Positions 1-9,898 of a stretch of DNA of 64,000 bases are shown here, piece after piece. The notes under the pieces are model-generated. The model was not told the DNA's origin. It did no database searches and saw nothing but the letters and a program-made list of their open reading frames with translations. Source of the stretch: Sthenelais limicola (Eukaryota; Annelida; Polychaeta; Phyllodocida; Sigalionidae); contig OW804098.1 of assembly GCA_942159475.1 (NCBI GenBank), positions 117,515,374 to 117,579,373 on the forward strand. The letters are read 5' to 3'. The translations under genes were made by a program, and so were the position numbers. The first letter of the stretch is position 1; every line of letters starts with the position of its first letter.

Positions 1-2
1 AA

Positions 3-2813
3 TCTGAAGAGGAGCATGATCACCATTTGGCTCTGGTGTTTGATGAATTAGAAGAATACGGAATTACAGTCAAAAAGAGTAAATGTATTTTCAAACAAGA
101 GAAGGTAGATCTCCTCGGCTACCAAGTTTCAAAAGATGGAATTAATTCCCACCCAGATAAATGTAGTGCTATCAGGGATATGCTACCTCCAGAGGATGTG
201 AGCGGAATTCGCTCCTTCCTAGGAATGACTGGGTATTACCGTCAATGTATCCCAGATTATGCTAAGGTAGCTCATCCTTTGGTCAAACTTACCAAAAAGT
301 ATGCCAGGTTCGAATGGTTGGAAGAGCAGCAAAGCTCATTTGAAACTCTGAAGGAATTACTAACTTCAGATAGAGTAATGGCGCACCCTCAGTTGGATAA
401 GCCTTATCGTCTCTATAGCGATGCGTGTGATTACGCAATTGGGGCCATATTGGTCCAGTCTGATAGTGAAGGCATAGAGAGGCCAGTTCAGTATATCTCT
501 AAACAACTCTCTGGGCCACAACTCAATTGGGCTACGATTGAAAAGGAAGCTTATGCAATCGTGTATGCCTTAAATAAGCTCAGACCTTATCTACAGGGTA
601 GCGAATTCAAAATTTACACTGACCACAAGCCTTTAAAGTCTCTGTTTGTGGGAGAAGTTAAAAACACCAAAATCCAAAGATGGGCGGTATTAATAGCAGA
701 GTTTGGGGCTCCCATTGAATATAGAAAAGGGGCAAACAATATCAGGGCAGACATGCTTTCTCGAATAAAAACAAACCCCAAGAAGGAAGGGCCGACTCTC
801 AGTTCTCTTGAAGTCTGTGCCTTGGAGGAGATAGATGAAATTCCTTGGGAATTTGATAAACTCGAGAAAGACAAAATACGTTTAGAACAGAGGGAGTTGG
901 AACAATTTCAACAGGGGATGGAGGATGAGGGGGATTACACCATAATTGATGGCATGCTTTTCACTCTCACCCCTCCCCCAGGCAAGCCAGCCTACCCCCG
1001 CCTGGTCCTGCCACCCTCAGCTAGGCATAGAGTAGTGAGGCGCGCCCACACTGAAGTAGGCCACCAGGGCATGAGGAAGACCCTAGATAGGATCCAAGAG
1101 GCTTATAAATGGCCCACCATGAGAAGAGATACCTATAATGTCTTAATCCGATGCGCTAGGTGTGCTGTAAACAGAGTGGGTAGGGCGCGTGTACCTCCTA
1201 CTGCGATGCCAATAGCAAAATATCCTGGTCAGATACTGGGAATGGATCTCTGTGGTCCCTTCCCAGTCTCTGATAAAGGTAATAGATACATCTTGACTGT
1301 AATAGATCACGCAACTGGCTGGGTAGAAGTCAAACCCATACCATCCAAAGCAGCTAAAAACATTGCTGATTATCTGGCTAATGAATATGTCCCTAGGTAT
1401 GGCCCCCCAGAGGTGCTCATCACTGACCGGGGACTCGAATTTATGAACCAGCAAGTGGAAGGGTACCTTAAATCCATAGGCACTGAAGTAAGGCATTCTA
1501 CAGCTTTTCACCCCCAGACAAATGGTAAAATTGAAAGATTTAACAAAACTTTTAAAAATATACTAAGAAAATTCATCAATGCAAGACCAGCAGAGTGGGA
1601 GAGCCATTTAGGTCCAACCCTCTGGGCACATAGAGTCTCCACTTCTTGTGTAACTGGTTTTACACCATATTTTTTAACTTTCGGCACCAATCCAAGATAT
1701 CCCTTTTCCAAAATATTCCCCACTCCCGAGGGAACAGAAGATGCCGTACTCAGTGAGCGCCTACAGGCCTTAACAGATGCATTCAGAGAAGCTGCTGAGC
1801 GCACTGAGGCCAGTAGAGTGGCTAATTATGAGAGATTAAGGGCCAGAGCAAATGCAAAGGATCTAAAAATAGGGGATCATGTGGTGGTGCTATCAGGCAC
1901 CAGCGCTCCATTGGATCCCAAATGGGATCATGGTTATGTAATAACGGGGATAAGGGGTACCACCCTAACTATGAGGGGACCCCAGGGTGAACGCAGGCGT
2001 ATAAATAGGGATAGGGTAAAAATGGTATCTGGGGAAATAGAATGGGATGTACTGAGAACTAGGCAACCGAGGGCGGGTCAAGGAAAGAGAAATAAGGCTC
2101 GGAGACAAGCCCAAAAAGCTCAACAAGTTCATGTTCCACCACCTCCCCCACCCCAGCCTAGGGCAGTGCCCGACACTGTTTATTTACCCATACCAAACAT
2201 GCCTCCTCCAATTCAGATAGAACAGGAAGACCAAGCGAGAGCAGAGCAACCAGAGGACGAGCACATGCATGTGGAGGACGAGGACCAAGTGCCACGCCCA
2301 CCTCAACCACAACAAGTGCCACGCCCACCCCAGCAGCGACCGCCGAGGGAGAAGGTGCTAGTACTAGCTTCACCTAAGCCAGTTACATTGCGCCGACCCC
2401 TGCCACCAGCCGTTGCTGTGGAGACTGCTCCCCCGCGCACACCACCACCAGGTCCTGTTACAAGGTCAAGGGCAAAAAGAGGGAGGATAGAGACCCCAAC
2501 CAAGTGCCCTAAACCCAAGGCTTTGACCACCACCTCTGAATGCACTGAAAAGAGGATCAAAGTGTTCCACCCTCTAGGCTCTACTAAGAGGGAAAGGCCT
2601 GACTCCTCACCAAACCCAGCCACGCCCACTTCACCCGTGCAGAGGCCGAGGAAGCTGCCCTGTATACCCCCACCATCGCCACCACCATCACCACCACCTA
2701 CACCCCCACCCCCACCGTCACCCCCACCACAGCCCCAACCATGGGAGTTCGACCCAGGGGCACCACCAGTGACAGACTTCTCTCAACCTACACCTTCCAG
2801 TCCCTCCTCATAA
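3..2813 (+). CDS. pol: Ty3/gypsy-type pol polyprotein, 5' truncated by window edge (RT thumb, RNase H, integrase)
   Basis: The frame is open from base 3, so the true start lies upstream of the window. Residue numbers here count from codon 27. Order seen: end of reverse transcriptase (about 1-115, with the LGY and SFLGMTGYYR landmarks); RNase H (about 120-245; acidic residues D132 in YSDA, E172, D199 in YTDH); integrase zinc finger H341/H346/C376/C379; integrase DDE core D407 (MDL), D467 (ITDRG), E503 (GKIERFN); a GPY/F-like module near 630-665; then a long Pro- and Lys/Arg-rich tail to 928. All catalytic acids visible are intact and there is no internal stop, so this copy is relatively young. 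In this family the protein copies the element RNA and inserts the cDNA into the genome. No chromodomain is seen. The last 73 bp overlap the env frame, a compact retroviral layout. The family call is secure; the clade is not. Confidence 0.93.
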   Translation, partial: SEEEHDHHLALVFDELEEYGITVKKSKCIFKQEKVDLLGYQVSKDGINSHPDKCSAIRDMLPPEDVSGIRSFLGMTGYYRQCIPDYAKVAHPLVKLTKKYARFEWLEEQQSSFETLKELLTSDRVMAHPQLDKPYRLYSDACDYAIGAILVQSDSEGIERPVQYISKQLSGPQLNWATIEKEAYAIVYALNKLRPYLQGSEFKIYTDHKPLKSLFVGEVKNTKIQRWAVLIAEFGAPIEYRKGANNIRADMLSRIKTNPKKEGPTLSSLEVCALEEIDEIPWEFDKLEKDKIRLEQRELEQFQQGMEDEGDYTIIDGMLFTLTPPPGKPAYPRLVLPPSARHRVVRRAHTEVGHQGMRKTLDRIQEAYKWPTMRRDTYNVLIRCARCAVNRVGRARVPPTAMPIAKYPGQILGMDLCGPFPVSDKGNRYILTVIDHATGWVEVKPIPSKAAKNIADYLANEYVPRYGPPEVLITDRGLEFMNQQVEGYLKSIGTEVRHSTAFHPQTNGKIERFNKTFKNILRKFINARPAEWESHLGPTLWAHRVSTSCVTGFTPYFLTFGTNPRYPFSKIFPTPEGTEDAVLSERLQALTDAFREAAERTEASRVANYERLRARANAKDLKIGDHVVVLSGTSAPLDPKWDHGYVITGIRGTTLTMRGPQGERRRINRDRVKMVSGEIEWDVLRTRQPRAGQGKRNKARRQAQKAQQVHVPPPPPPQPRAVPDTVYLPIPNMPPPIQIEQEDQARAEQPEDEHMHVEDEDQVPRPPQPQQVPRPPQQRPPREKVLVLASPKPVTLRRPLPPAVAVETAPPRTPPPGPVTRSRAKRGRIETPTKCPKPKALTTTSECTEKRIKVFHPLGSTKRERPDSSPNPATPTSPVQRPRKLPCIPPPSPPPSPPPTPPPPPSPPPQPQPWEFDPGAPPVTDFSQPTPSSPSS

Positions 2814-3487
2814 TCACCCTGGCTATGATGGCTAATGGCGATTTGTTTGAGGAGGAAGGGGTGTTGGTGTATGAGGAGGGGGAGGTCAGAGCCCTGACCG
2901 CGACTTGGACAACAGTGATCGTTCTACACCCCCCCACGCCCCCTCCTGTCAGTGCTTGGGTCTCCGTCCTAAGAAGACGAATTGGAGAACTCAGACAGGC
3001 GGAGGTTGTGCGAGACAGAGATGTCAGTGCCTGGGAGGAGCACATGGGTTTCCTCCAGGCAGAGATTCCAACACCAGTCCAACAAGACACCCGAAGGAAG
3101 AGAGGCCTATTCAATTTTGTGGGCTCGCTAAGCCGTGCCTTGTTTGGCACCGCTACTGTAGGACAGGTGAACGAATTAAGATCTGCAGTACAAGAAGCTC
3201 AGGCTAGCGAGAGCGCATTGGCCCATTGTCAGGAAGAGATGGTGTCGGTGTTGAATCAGACAAGGCTCTACATGACAGAGAACCGCTTGGACATCGCGCA
3301 GCTCCAAGCTGCAGCAAGTAACATCTCCCGCCAAGTGGCAGACATTCTAACACAGTTAAATGGTTTCAGTAAAGATATTCACAGGATTCATATGAAAAGG
3401 GAAGTGGATATTCTATTGCAGCGAGTGAGTAGGGCGGTGGAAAATTACCACCGTCAAAACGAATTATTTTATCGCCAGCGCATTTAG
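2741..3487 (+). CDS. env: Retroelement envelope-like protein, N-terminal part (signal peptide, furin site, fusion peptide), ends at in-frame stop
   Basis: Starts at ATG 2741 in a strong context (A at -3, G at +4), overlapping the pol end in another frame. A hydrophobic stretch near residues 19-32 looks like a signal peptide. A basic RRKR furin-type site at residues 118-121 (codons from 3092) is followed at once by a Gly/Phe-rich hydrophobic segment (GLFNFVG...). This arrangement matches the F-type fusion glycoproteins of baculoviruses and insect errantiviruses. After it come heptad-like helical sequence (about 142-235) and Asn-x-Ser/Thr sites. Translation stops at TAG 3485-3487, but the same frame stays open for a further 387 codons, so this is the first part of one broken env gene. 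The identification rests on architecture rather than alignment. The role would be membrane fusion and extracellular spread of the element. Confidence 0.8.
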   Translation: MGVRPRGTTSDRLLSTYTFQSLLIITLAMMANGDLFEEEGVLVYEEGEVRALTATWTTVIVLHPPTPPPVSAWVSVLRRRIGELRQAEVVRDRDVSAWEEHMGFLQAEIPTPVQQDTRRKRGLFNFVGSLSRALFGTATVGQVNELRSAVQEAQASESALAHCQEEMVSVLNQTRLYMTENRLDIAQLQAAASNISRQVADILTQLNGFSKDIHRIHMKREVDILLQRVSRAVENYHRQNELFYRQRI

Positions 3488-4651
3488 CTGGAAAGGGGAT
3501 TCTTAACAGACCAGATTTTACCACTGGCCTACTTATCAGAAATATTGTCTAAATTACAAGAAGGGAAACATTACCCCCCACAAGATAACCGCTGGTATTA
3601 TAGACACCTGAACGTTCGACTATTATTAGACGGCGAACAGGAGCTAATATACCAGACAGTAATTCCGGCAGTTTCAGGCACTCAATTTTTACACTATAGA
3701 TTAAAGTATTTTCCGGTCCCATATGGTGCTGACCACCTGAGAAAGTTGGTAGGAGAGGAGGAGGTGGCCCTAGATAGCATATCCAGCGCGTCATTTCTTC
3801 CTCAGCACTGTATCGGGTTTGAACCCCAGATTTGCTCAGCTGCAATAGAGCATCTAACCCCGACCTGCGAAACAAATATTATTTTAGGTAAAAAGCCAGA
3901 CCTTTGTAAGGCGCAGATGGTAAAAAGAAATAACTTAACAAACCAAGTGTTTAGAGAGGGAGAGTCCATTTCTTCTGTAATTCTGGCTATTTATGAACCT
4001 CTGAACCTCTGGAGGTGCCCTGGGCAGAAACCAGTGATACAAACGTATCACCGGCATGCCAGGGTGATTTTAGAAGGCGGTTGTCTCCTGGTTGGAAAGG
4101 ATTGGCGTGTAAGTAGCATCCAACGCCATGAGTCCCATATAACACTCCCCATCCCCAAGATTATGCCCCTCCCTGGGTTTAATCTGACTTATGGCAAATT
4201 ATCCCTTTACCCCCATTTAGATCAGCAATTGACTTTCCTGCCAAGAGCTGAAATACCCTTACTCGCCCTGACAGATTTTCCTAAACCCGTTTCCCCCCTG
4301 ATTTCCTCCACCCCTTGGTCTGAAAGTTCTATCTGGGGTATAGCCACTCTCATCCCCACTCTCCTAGGAGTCATGACCCTGGGAATAATCTACCTCCGCC
4401 GAAAGGGGCTCGCCCCAAGAGGTAAAGTCAGCCTTTTGTGTTGTCTGAGGAACCTTAAGCCCCGAGAGAATATCCCAATAGGACCCCCAACCCACCACCC
4501 TGTAGCCCTAGCCCTCCAAGACCTAGATCGAGAGGAGGGAGAGGCCACTCCAGGCGCTAGGACTGGCTCTCGTTCCCTCGAGCATATCCCTGCCCCCTCC
4601 CCCGCCTCGCCATATTACGCTGCCAACTTCGGACTGACCAGGATGAAATAA
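3488..4651 (+). pseudogene. env: Retroelement envelope-like protein, C-terminal part with transmembrane anchor, downstream of in-frame stop
   Basis: Same reading frame as the upstream env segment, separated from it only by TAG 3485-3487. No ATG is near the start, so it is a continuation, not a separate gene. The segment has scattered Cys residues, N-glycosylation sites (for example NLT, twice) and, near its end, one hydrophobic membrane span encoded at about 4330-4400. The span is followed by basic residues (LRRKG) and a roughly 80-residue cytoplasmic tail with a CC pair. That is the expected C-terminal half of a class I-like fusion protein: ectodomain, anchor, tail. No other stop or frameshift is visible before the terminal TAA, so the lesion is one nonsense codon. 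It could be real, a readthrough site or a base-call error. Confidence 0.72.
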
Positions 4652-6250
4652 TTAGTCTACCAATGTTTATTTGGTTTCTCTGGGGTAACAAACACTTTTT
4701 GAACTTGTCTGTAACTTACTCTTGTTTAATATTTACTATTAATATTTGTTCTGTCCTCTTCTCGGGTGCGAGGGAGATCACAGAACACAGAGTAGTATAC
4801 CTGGGTGAAATCCATTTTCTCTCTCGGGAGGAAATGGTGGAATCCGTGGACAAGGATCCAGCCCAAAAAGGTATTTTTATTTCAACTCTCATTGAGAGAA
4901 GTTGTTTTTACACAAACAGAATCGGTCGAGACAGAGGAGCCTGAGAGGAAGCACCATGGAATCGAAGCCCTCACCTTGTCTCCGACCATTCTGCTTTGAA
5001 GAGGTATTTTTCCAAGTAATAAGAGTTTATACGTGATGCTACAGTAAAGTCGACATGTGTTCTGTAGTGTTTGAGGTTAAAAATGGAAATATTGTAGTGT
5101 TGACTACCCAACCGCTCTCACTCTCCATGGCCAAAGGAGGAGAGAGAAAGAGACGGGCGTCCTGTCGGTCAGCGACGAGGTCCAGCGGGGGCCTCGGCTG
5201 ACCGGCCGGGCAGAGGAGACGGCGGTGATGACCATACTTGAGAACTTTGTGTGTACTAGCTCCGTACAAAGGAAGACATTTGACAGTGTTCAGAAGCACA
5301 TTTAAAAACACAGAGACTTCTCTTACATAATATTCGACTAAAAGACTTTTTAGTGCAGGGTGATGGTCTCTGATATAAATGAACACTCTTTTTAATAGAA
5401 CCACTCCCTTTGGAAACTTTCCATCTTGACCCGTTAGGTCTACAGATATAATAATTTATAATACTTTTACCTTACCCTTTTTATGATTTTGTGTGTGTAA
5501 ATTATGTAACCTTATTTCTATTTCTCTTGTTTGGTTGGACTGGGTTGATCAGTGGCTAAATATTTTGTTCGAAAGAAAGCTTTCAACAAAAATAAAATAT
5601 GGGACGAATGTAAAGAACTGAAATCTTTAGGCCCAAGATCCAACCTATTTAGCCCTGATCATGGTCGGGGCATGCACGCCACACATGGCCTGGCCAGGAG
5701 GGAGGGGGAGATGAGCCACTCAGGGCTCACCCCGCCTCCCCCAGCCCGACCCAATTACTGTATCCACTGCTCGGGGTTAATCAAGAGGGGGGAAGGGCTA
5801 AGAGGGAGGGGGGCTGGCACGAGCCTTGGGATCTATGAGTAAGGGGTGGGAGGGGGAAGGCTGAGGAGAGGGATCCAACTTGCATGCACTCCATTTATGG
5901 TCTCTGCATGGGGAGCAGAGGTCGGCGTGTGGGCAAGGAAGATCCTCTCTCCCTCAACCAATTAGAGGGAAGGGGAAGAGCCAGTGGAATATTTCCTGGG
6001 TTTGATTATATGAATAATTCATGATTTTGGAGTATAAAATAAAGTGAAAGACTCGGACCTGGGTACTCGCTGAGTCACCACCGCCTAGGCCGAATCCAGA
6101 CGAACTACAACCTCGGACTTCTTGTCTCACTTCTTCATCTTACTGAACCTATGGGCTAAAAACCCTTAGACTTCTTTACAATATGTCTCTGGATTTTGTA
6201 TGACTGAATCCTTTGGAAGATCGTTTTAAGTTCCTATTGGATATATTTCT
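4652..6250 (+). mobile_element. 3' non-coding end of the gypsy-like element, probable 3' LTR region
   Basis: About 1.6 kb follows env with no credible gene; the short open frames here have no recognisable motif. Purine-rich stretches at about 5695-5712, 5785-5815 and 5838-5873 could be the polypurine tract that precedes a 3' LTR. A TATAAA at 6033-6038, overlapped by an AATAAA, is followed by GC-richer sequence, as at a U3/R junction. The 5' LTR lies outside the window, so neither LTR boundary can be fixed by comparison. The right boundary is given loosely. Confidence 0.4.
6030..6060 (+). promoter_or_regulatory. TATA box / poly(A) signal overlap of the putative LTR
   Basis: TATAAAATAAAG at 6033-6044 merges a consensus TATA box with an AATAAA signal. 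It lies about 295 bp before the NLR-A start codon. A polypyrimidine-AG (ttctttcattctttctag, ending 6264) lies between them and could be a splice acceptor. This is a candidate promoter for NLR-A; no start-site data can be read from sequence. Confidence 0.35.
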
Positions 6251-6331
6251 TTCATTCTTTCTAGTAGGCGACATACAGTTCTGTTTTATTTACATCTCTA
6301 TCTGTTACTGTTTTGTTTCTCAACATTTGAC

Positions 6332-9300
6332 ATGGCTGACTCCACACGATATAAGTGCCTACATATGGCATATATATTGATGAGGGAAAAGACCAAGATT
6401 GAGGCAGACCTAGGGTTATTTTTGGGGAAGCCCCTTGCTTTGGAATCAGTAGTAGAAGAAATTAGTCCATCAGAGATATGTGTAAAGAATTTAGAAAACT
6501 CAAAACGAGCATCTGAGCTTCTTAGTACCATAGTCACCAACTTACAATGTGGGAAAGAAAAGATGTTTAGCAAATTTCTTGCTTTCCTTGAAGCAGAAAA
6601 CACTAAGTCTTGTTCATTTGATTTGCTAAAAGCTCAATGGCAGGATATATATGGAGTAGATGAAGGACTGCAAGCAATTGTCAAAGCTGTATCTGACAAT
6701 AAGGATAGTGATAAAATCAGAGAATTGGTAGATGAAGGAGGCTCCCAGCTACAGCATGCATTGTTCCTAGAATCCCTGCATCATGTTGACCCATCATGTG
6801 TCAGACCTGGTGATCTCAATGAAGATGCTTTAAACAAGGATGTGTTATTGTTTCTGTATATAGCCAATAAAGCTAAACCTGTAAACTTGGTACAACTGAT
6901 TGGAATACAAAATAAAATCTTTGCTATGGAGACTAAGTCTGTTGCTTTGGATTCCTCTCCTACCTCTGTTCCAAGGTCTGAGCTCGTCAACAGTTTGAAA
7001 CCTGAAACCAGTGAGCAAGTGATTGAAATTCACAACAAGATCTTTCTGACAGACACCAAAGCTTTTGGGTTTTTTCCTACCTCAGTCCAAAGGTGTGAAT
7101 TTGGAATAGGAAGGTTGAGGCAGATTGGTCCAAATTTAGTCACATCACCAGTGATTGATGAAATCATCAATAGCCTGACTGAATACTTAAATCCAGATGA
7201 ACATCAAAGGATAACCTCATATACTATCTCAGGAGACAGAATGCAGATGTTATCTGACATAATTCAGAGAAAATTGCAATGCCAGGATGGTTATCTGTTT
7301 GAGAGGTTTCTTATGGTTCTTGCAGGAATAGATCCTGATTTGTTCATATGTCTTACTGATCAGTCCCCAACAGTGGAAGAGGTCATAGCATTCATGGAAA
7401 ATCATATATCTAAACTAAAGATGGCTATAATTGACAAAGGCCATCAAACAGATAAAACAACTGATGCACCAATAGATTTAGAGAAGAATTACATAAATTT
7501 GAGAGTGATCCAGACAAATAAATGTATGTCAGCTGCTCACTTGGATCCTGACCACCCTGTAGCATATCAGGCATCTCTATCAAGAGGGAACAGAGATATC
7601 GAGGATGTTGTTCAAATGATGGGAAACAATGGACAGTTTTGTCTCATAGAAGGTCGCTGTGGCATAGGAAATACGACCATGTCACAGCACCTATGCAGGC
7701 GTTGGGCAAACAATTGCTGTCTGAAACATGTCAAGTTTATTTTTTATTTTCCTATCAGGAGATTGATGGTCATGAAGAAGGAACTCTCAGCATATGAGTT
7801 GTTAACAAAATATGGATTATTCCCAAATGAATTGCCTTCTAAATTATTAGAAAACTGGTCAGAGTATGTTCTCATAAATCTCGATGGTTTAGATGGGTTG
7901 GTGAAATTCTCAGACAAACTGCTAAATGTAAGAGAAATCTATGACATCCATGAGAAAGGTACCCCTGATGAGATCTGCCTAAACTTACTCATGCGAAATT
8001 TGTTGCCCAAATCAAGTCTTATTTGTACATCAAGGTCTTTTGAGGAATTGAAGTATCTAAGACCGGATGTGAAACTTGAAGTGATGGGTCTTACCACCGA
8101 AGGAATTCATGACTTCATTGACCAAAATGTTCCTGATGACAGCAAAGAAGCAGTAAAATCAAATCTTTTAAAGAATCCAATAATGTTGTCAGTCTGTTCC
8201 ATCACATTCTATGCTTCACATTTGTGTCAAATATTGTCAAGAACTCCCACATCCCTGTCTTCTAGTGACTTTGACACCTACACTCGACTTATAGCATTCC
8301 TCATTAGGGAATACCCCAGGAGGGAGCATGGGAAAAAAATAGATCAATCTGTATTTGACAACTGTTACAAAACACTTGCAAAATTAGCACTTCATGCGGA
8401 AAGTGGAGCAGAAAACAATTTGACAAAAATTAGTTTTGATTTTGACCTCATCTCCGAGATTTGCTCCCAAGAAGATCTGGATGCCATTATAGAAGCAGAG
8501 AAGAATGGCATCATTCACATCACTGAATTTGTAGTTGATGGAGTGAGTAAGAACATTCTTGAATTTCCTCATCTGTCAATCCAAAAATTCTTTGCTGCAC
8601 TTCAGCATTTGAGAGACGGAAGTGCTGCATCAGAGGAGTTCCTACAAGGGTTGTTTCAGGGTGAAACCCTGAACATGCTTCAGCTATTTCTATTTGGAGC
8701 AGCATTTGACGACAAGGAAATTTCTTCCTTGTCACATATAAGGCAGATGATAGGGGGGTTGAGTGGCAAGGAAAATCTGATGTCATATTTTAAAGGGAGT
8801 CTGTCACCAGATATGTCAATGAGTGCACTTTTGAAAGCAACCCAACTTGGTCATGAAGCACAAAATGAAGAAATTGCCAAATCAGTTGGCCAGGTAATTT
8901 CCAGAGACGGTGCAATTATCATTAAAGATATACCACTGAATGCTCTAGATCTTAAAGCTCTGGCATTTGTGTTCAACCATTGCAGTCTAACAACCTTGAA
9001 TCTTGCAAATACAAATCTTCATGATTATTCAATTGAAATATTAGCTGATTCACTTAGAGGGAAATTAAAATCACTGAATTTGAGTTACAGTCAAATGAGT
9101 GAGAAGGGTCTGACCTCTGTGAGAGACCTAGCACAATCAAGTCCTGAACTGGAAGAGCTTGTGTTGGATGGTAACAATATTAATGATACAATGCTAGAAA
9201 TCTTGATGTCTGGTCTTGGGATAAAGAGAGATAAAAGTGGCAATGGTGATAACAGTATATTGAAAGGTCAGGTTCCCAACAATGGAAAAGGACAAGTGTT

Positions 9301-9898
9301 TGCTCGTAGTGCACTACCTCATGTACCTCACGTAATTGCTTGTAGTAGGCTGAAATATCTGTCTCTGAATGACACACAAGTGACCATCCAGGGCGTGGAA
9401 CTGCTTGGTTACAGCATAGATACTCTTCCAAATCTCTCTCATATGAGTTTGACTGGAACAAGAATTGAGAGGCAAGAAACGTACAGATTTATAGAAATAT
9501 TCAGCACCTGCTGCAAAGCTTTGAGAATAAATCTGAGTGAAGAGGAAATCATTGTGGAGACACTTCCAGGGCAGGAAACTTGCATGGGGCACATCCTTGA
9601 TTTGTCCAGCAGACAAATGACGGATCAAGATGTAGTTAAAATTGCTCCTTTAATGAATCGGGACGTGTTTACTGAGATAGATCTCCACAATAATGAAATA
9701 ACCCAAGATGTCATGGGACTCCTTATGTTGTATTGTTTATGCAGAACATTTGTAAAATCTATTAATGTCTCAAACACCAATATTCCAGGAGAAATGCAAG
9801 AAACCCTTCTACATGTTGAGAGATCAAATTGTATTGAAATTGATTTATCATTAACATTGACATTGGAAAGCATGTATTGTCAATGTTGGAGTCAGTAA
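6332..9898 (+). CDS. NLR-A, N-terminal part: death-fold-like region, degenerate NACHT, start of LRRs
   Basis: ATG 6332 sits in a fair context (G at -3 and +4) and is the first ATG of the frame. Residues 1-95 and about 275-375 are helical and CARD/death-fold-like. NACHT spans about 430-600. Its P-loop reads GRCGIGNTT, with Asn447 (codon AAT 7670-7672) where Lys is expected. Its Walker B reads LDGLDGL, with Gly522 where NLR-B and most NACHT proteins have Glu. A sensor-like SLICTSRSFEEL follows near 560, and LEFPHLSIQKFFAALQ near 745 marks the helical NACHT-associated domain. LRRs begin near 885. The family acts as cytosolic pattern sensors that oligomerise on ATP binding; these changes argue against normal ATP hydrolysis. 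The frame ends at TAA 9896-9898, but LRR coding continues one base out of frame, so this is the first part of one gene. No intron is seen. Confidence 0.85.
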   Translation: MADSTRYKCLHMAYILMREKTKIEADLGLFLGKPLALESVVEEISPSEICVKNLENSKRASELLSTIVTNLQCGKEKMFSKFLAFLEAENTKSCSFDLLKAQWQDIYGVDEGLQAIVKAVSDNKDSDKIRELVDEGGSQLQHALFLESLHHVDPSCVRPGDLNEDALNKDVLLFLYIANKAKPVNLVQLIGIQNKIFAMETKSVALDSSPTSVPRSELVNSLKPETSEQVIEIHNKIFLTDTKAFGFFPTSVQRCEFGIGRLRQIGPNLVTSPVIDEIINSLTEYLNPDEHQRITSYTISGDRMQMLSDIIQRKLQCQDGYLFERFLMVLAGIDPDLFICLTDQSPTVEEVIAFMENHISKLKMAIIDKGHQTDKTTDAPIDLEKNYINLRVIQTNKCMSAAHLDPDHPVAYQASLSRGNRDIEDVVQMMGNNGQFCLIEGRCGIGNTTMSQHLCRRWANNCCLKHVKFIFYFPIRRLMVMKKELSAYELLTKYGLFPNELPSKLLENWSEYVLINLDGLDGLVKFSDKLLNVREIYDIHEKGTPDEICLNLLMRNLLPKSSLICTSRSFEELKYLRPDVKLEVMGLTTEGIHDFIDQNVPDDSKEAVKSNLLKNPIMLSVCSITFYASHLCQILSRTPTSLSSSDFDTYTRLIAFLIREYPRREHGKKIDQSVFDNCYKTLAKLALHAESGAENNLTKISFDFDLISEICSQEDLDAIIEAEKNGIIHITEFVVDGVSKNILEFPHLSIQKFFAALQHLRDGSAASEEFLQGLFQGETLNMLQLFLFGAAFDDKEISSLSHIRQMIGGLSGKENLMSYFKGSLSPDMSMSALLKATQLGHEAQNEEIAKSVGQVISRDGAIIIKDIPLNALDLKALAFVFNHCSLTTLNLANTNLHDYSIEILADSLRGKLKSLNLSYSQMSEKGLTSVRDLAQSSPELEELVLDGNNINDTMLEILMSGLGIKRDKSGNGDNSILKGQVPNNGKGQVFARSALPHVPHVIACSRLKYLSLNDTQVTIQGVELLGYSIDTLPNLSHMSLTGTRIERQETYRFIEIFSTCCKALRINLSEEEIIVETLPGQETCMGHILDLSSRQMTDQDVVKIAPLMNRDVFTEIDLHNNEITQDVMGLLMLYCLCRTFVKSINVSNTNIPGEMQETLLHVERSNCIEIDLSLTLTLESMYCQCWSQ

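Noticed and set aside
3545..4651. Second env frame as a separate gene
   Set aside because: Same frame as the upstream env segment with one stop between, no ATG at the start, and it supplies the missing membrane anchor.
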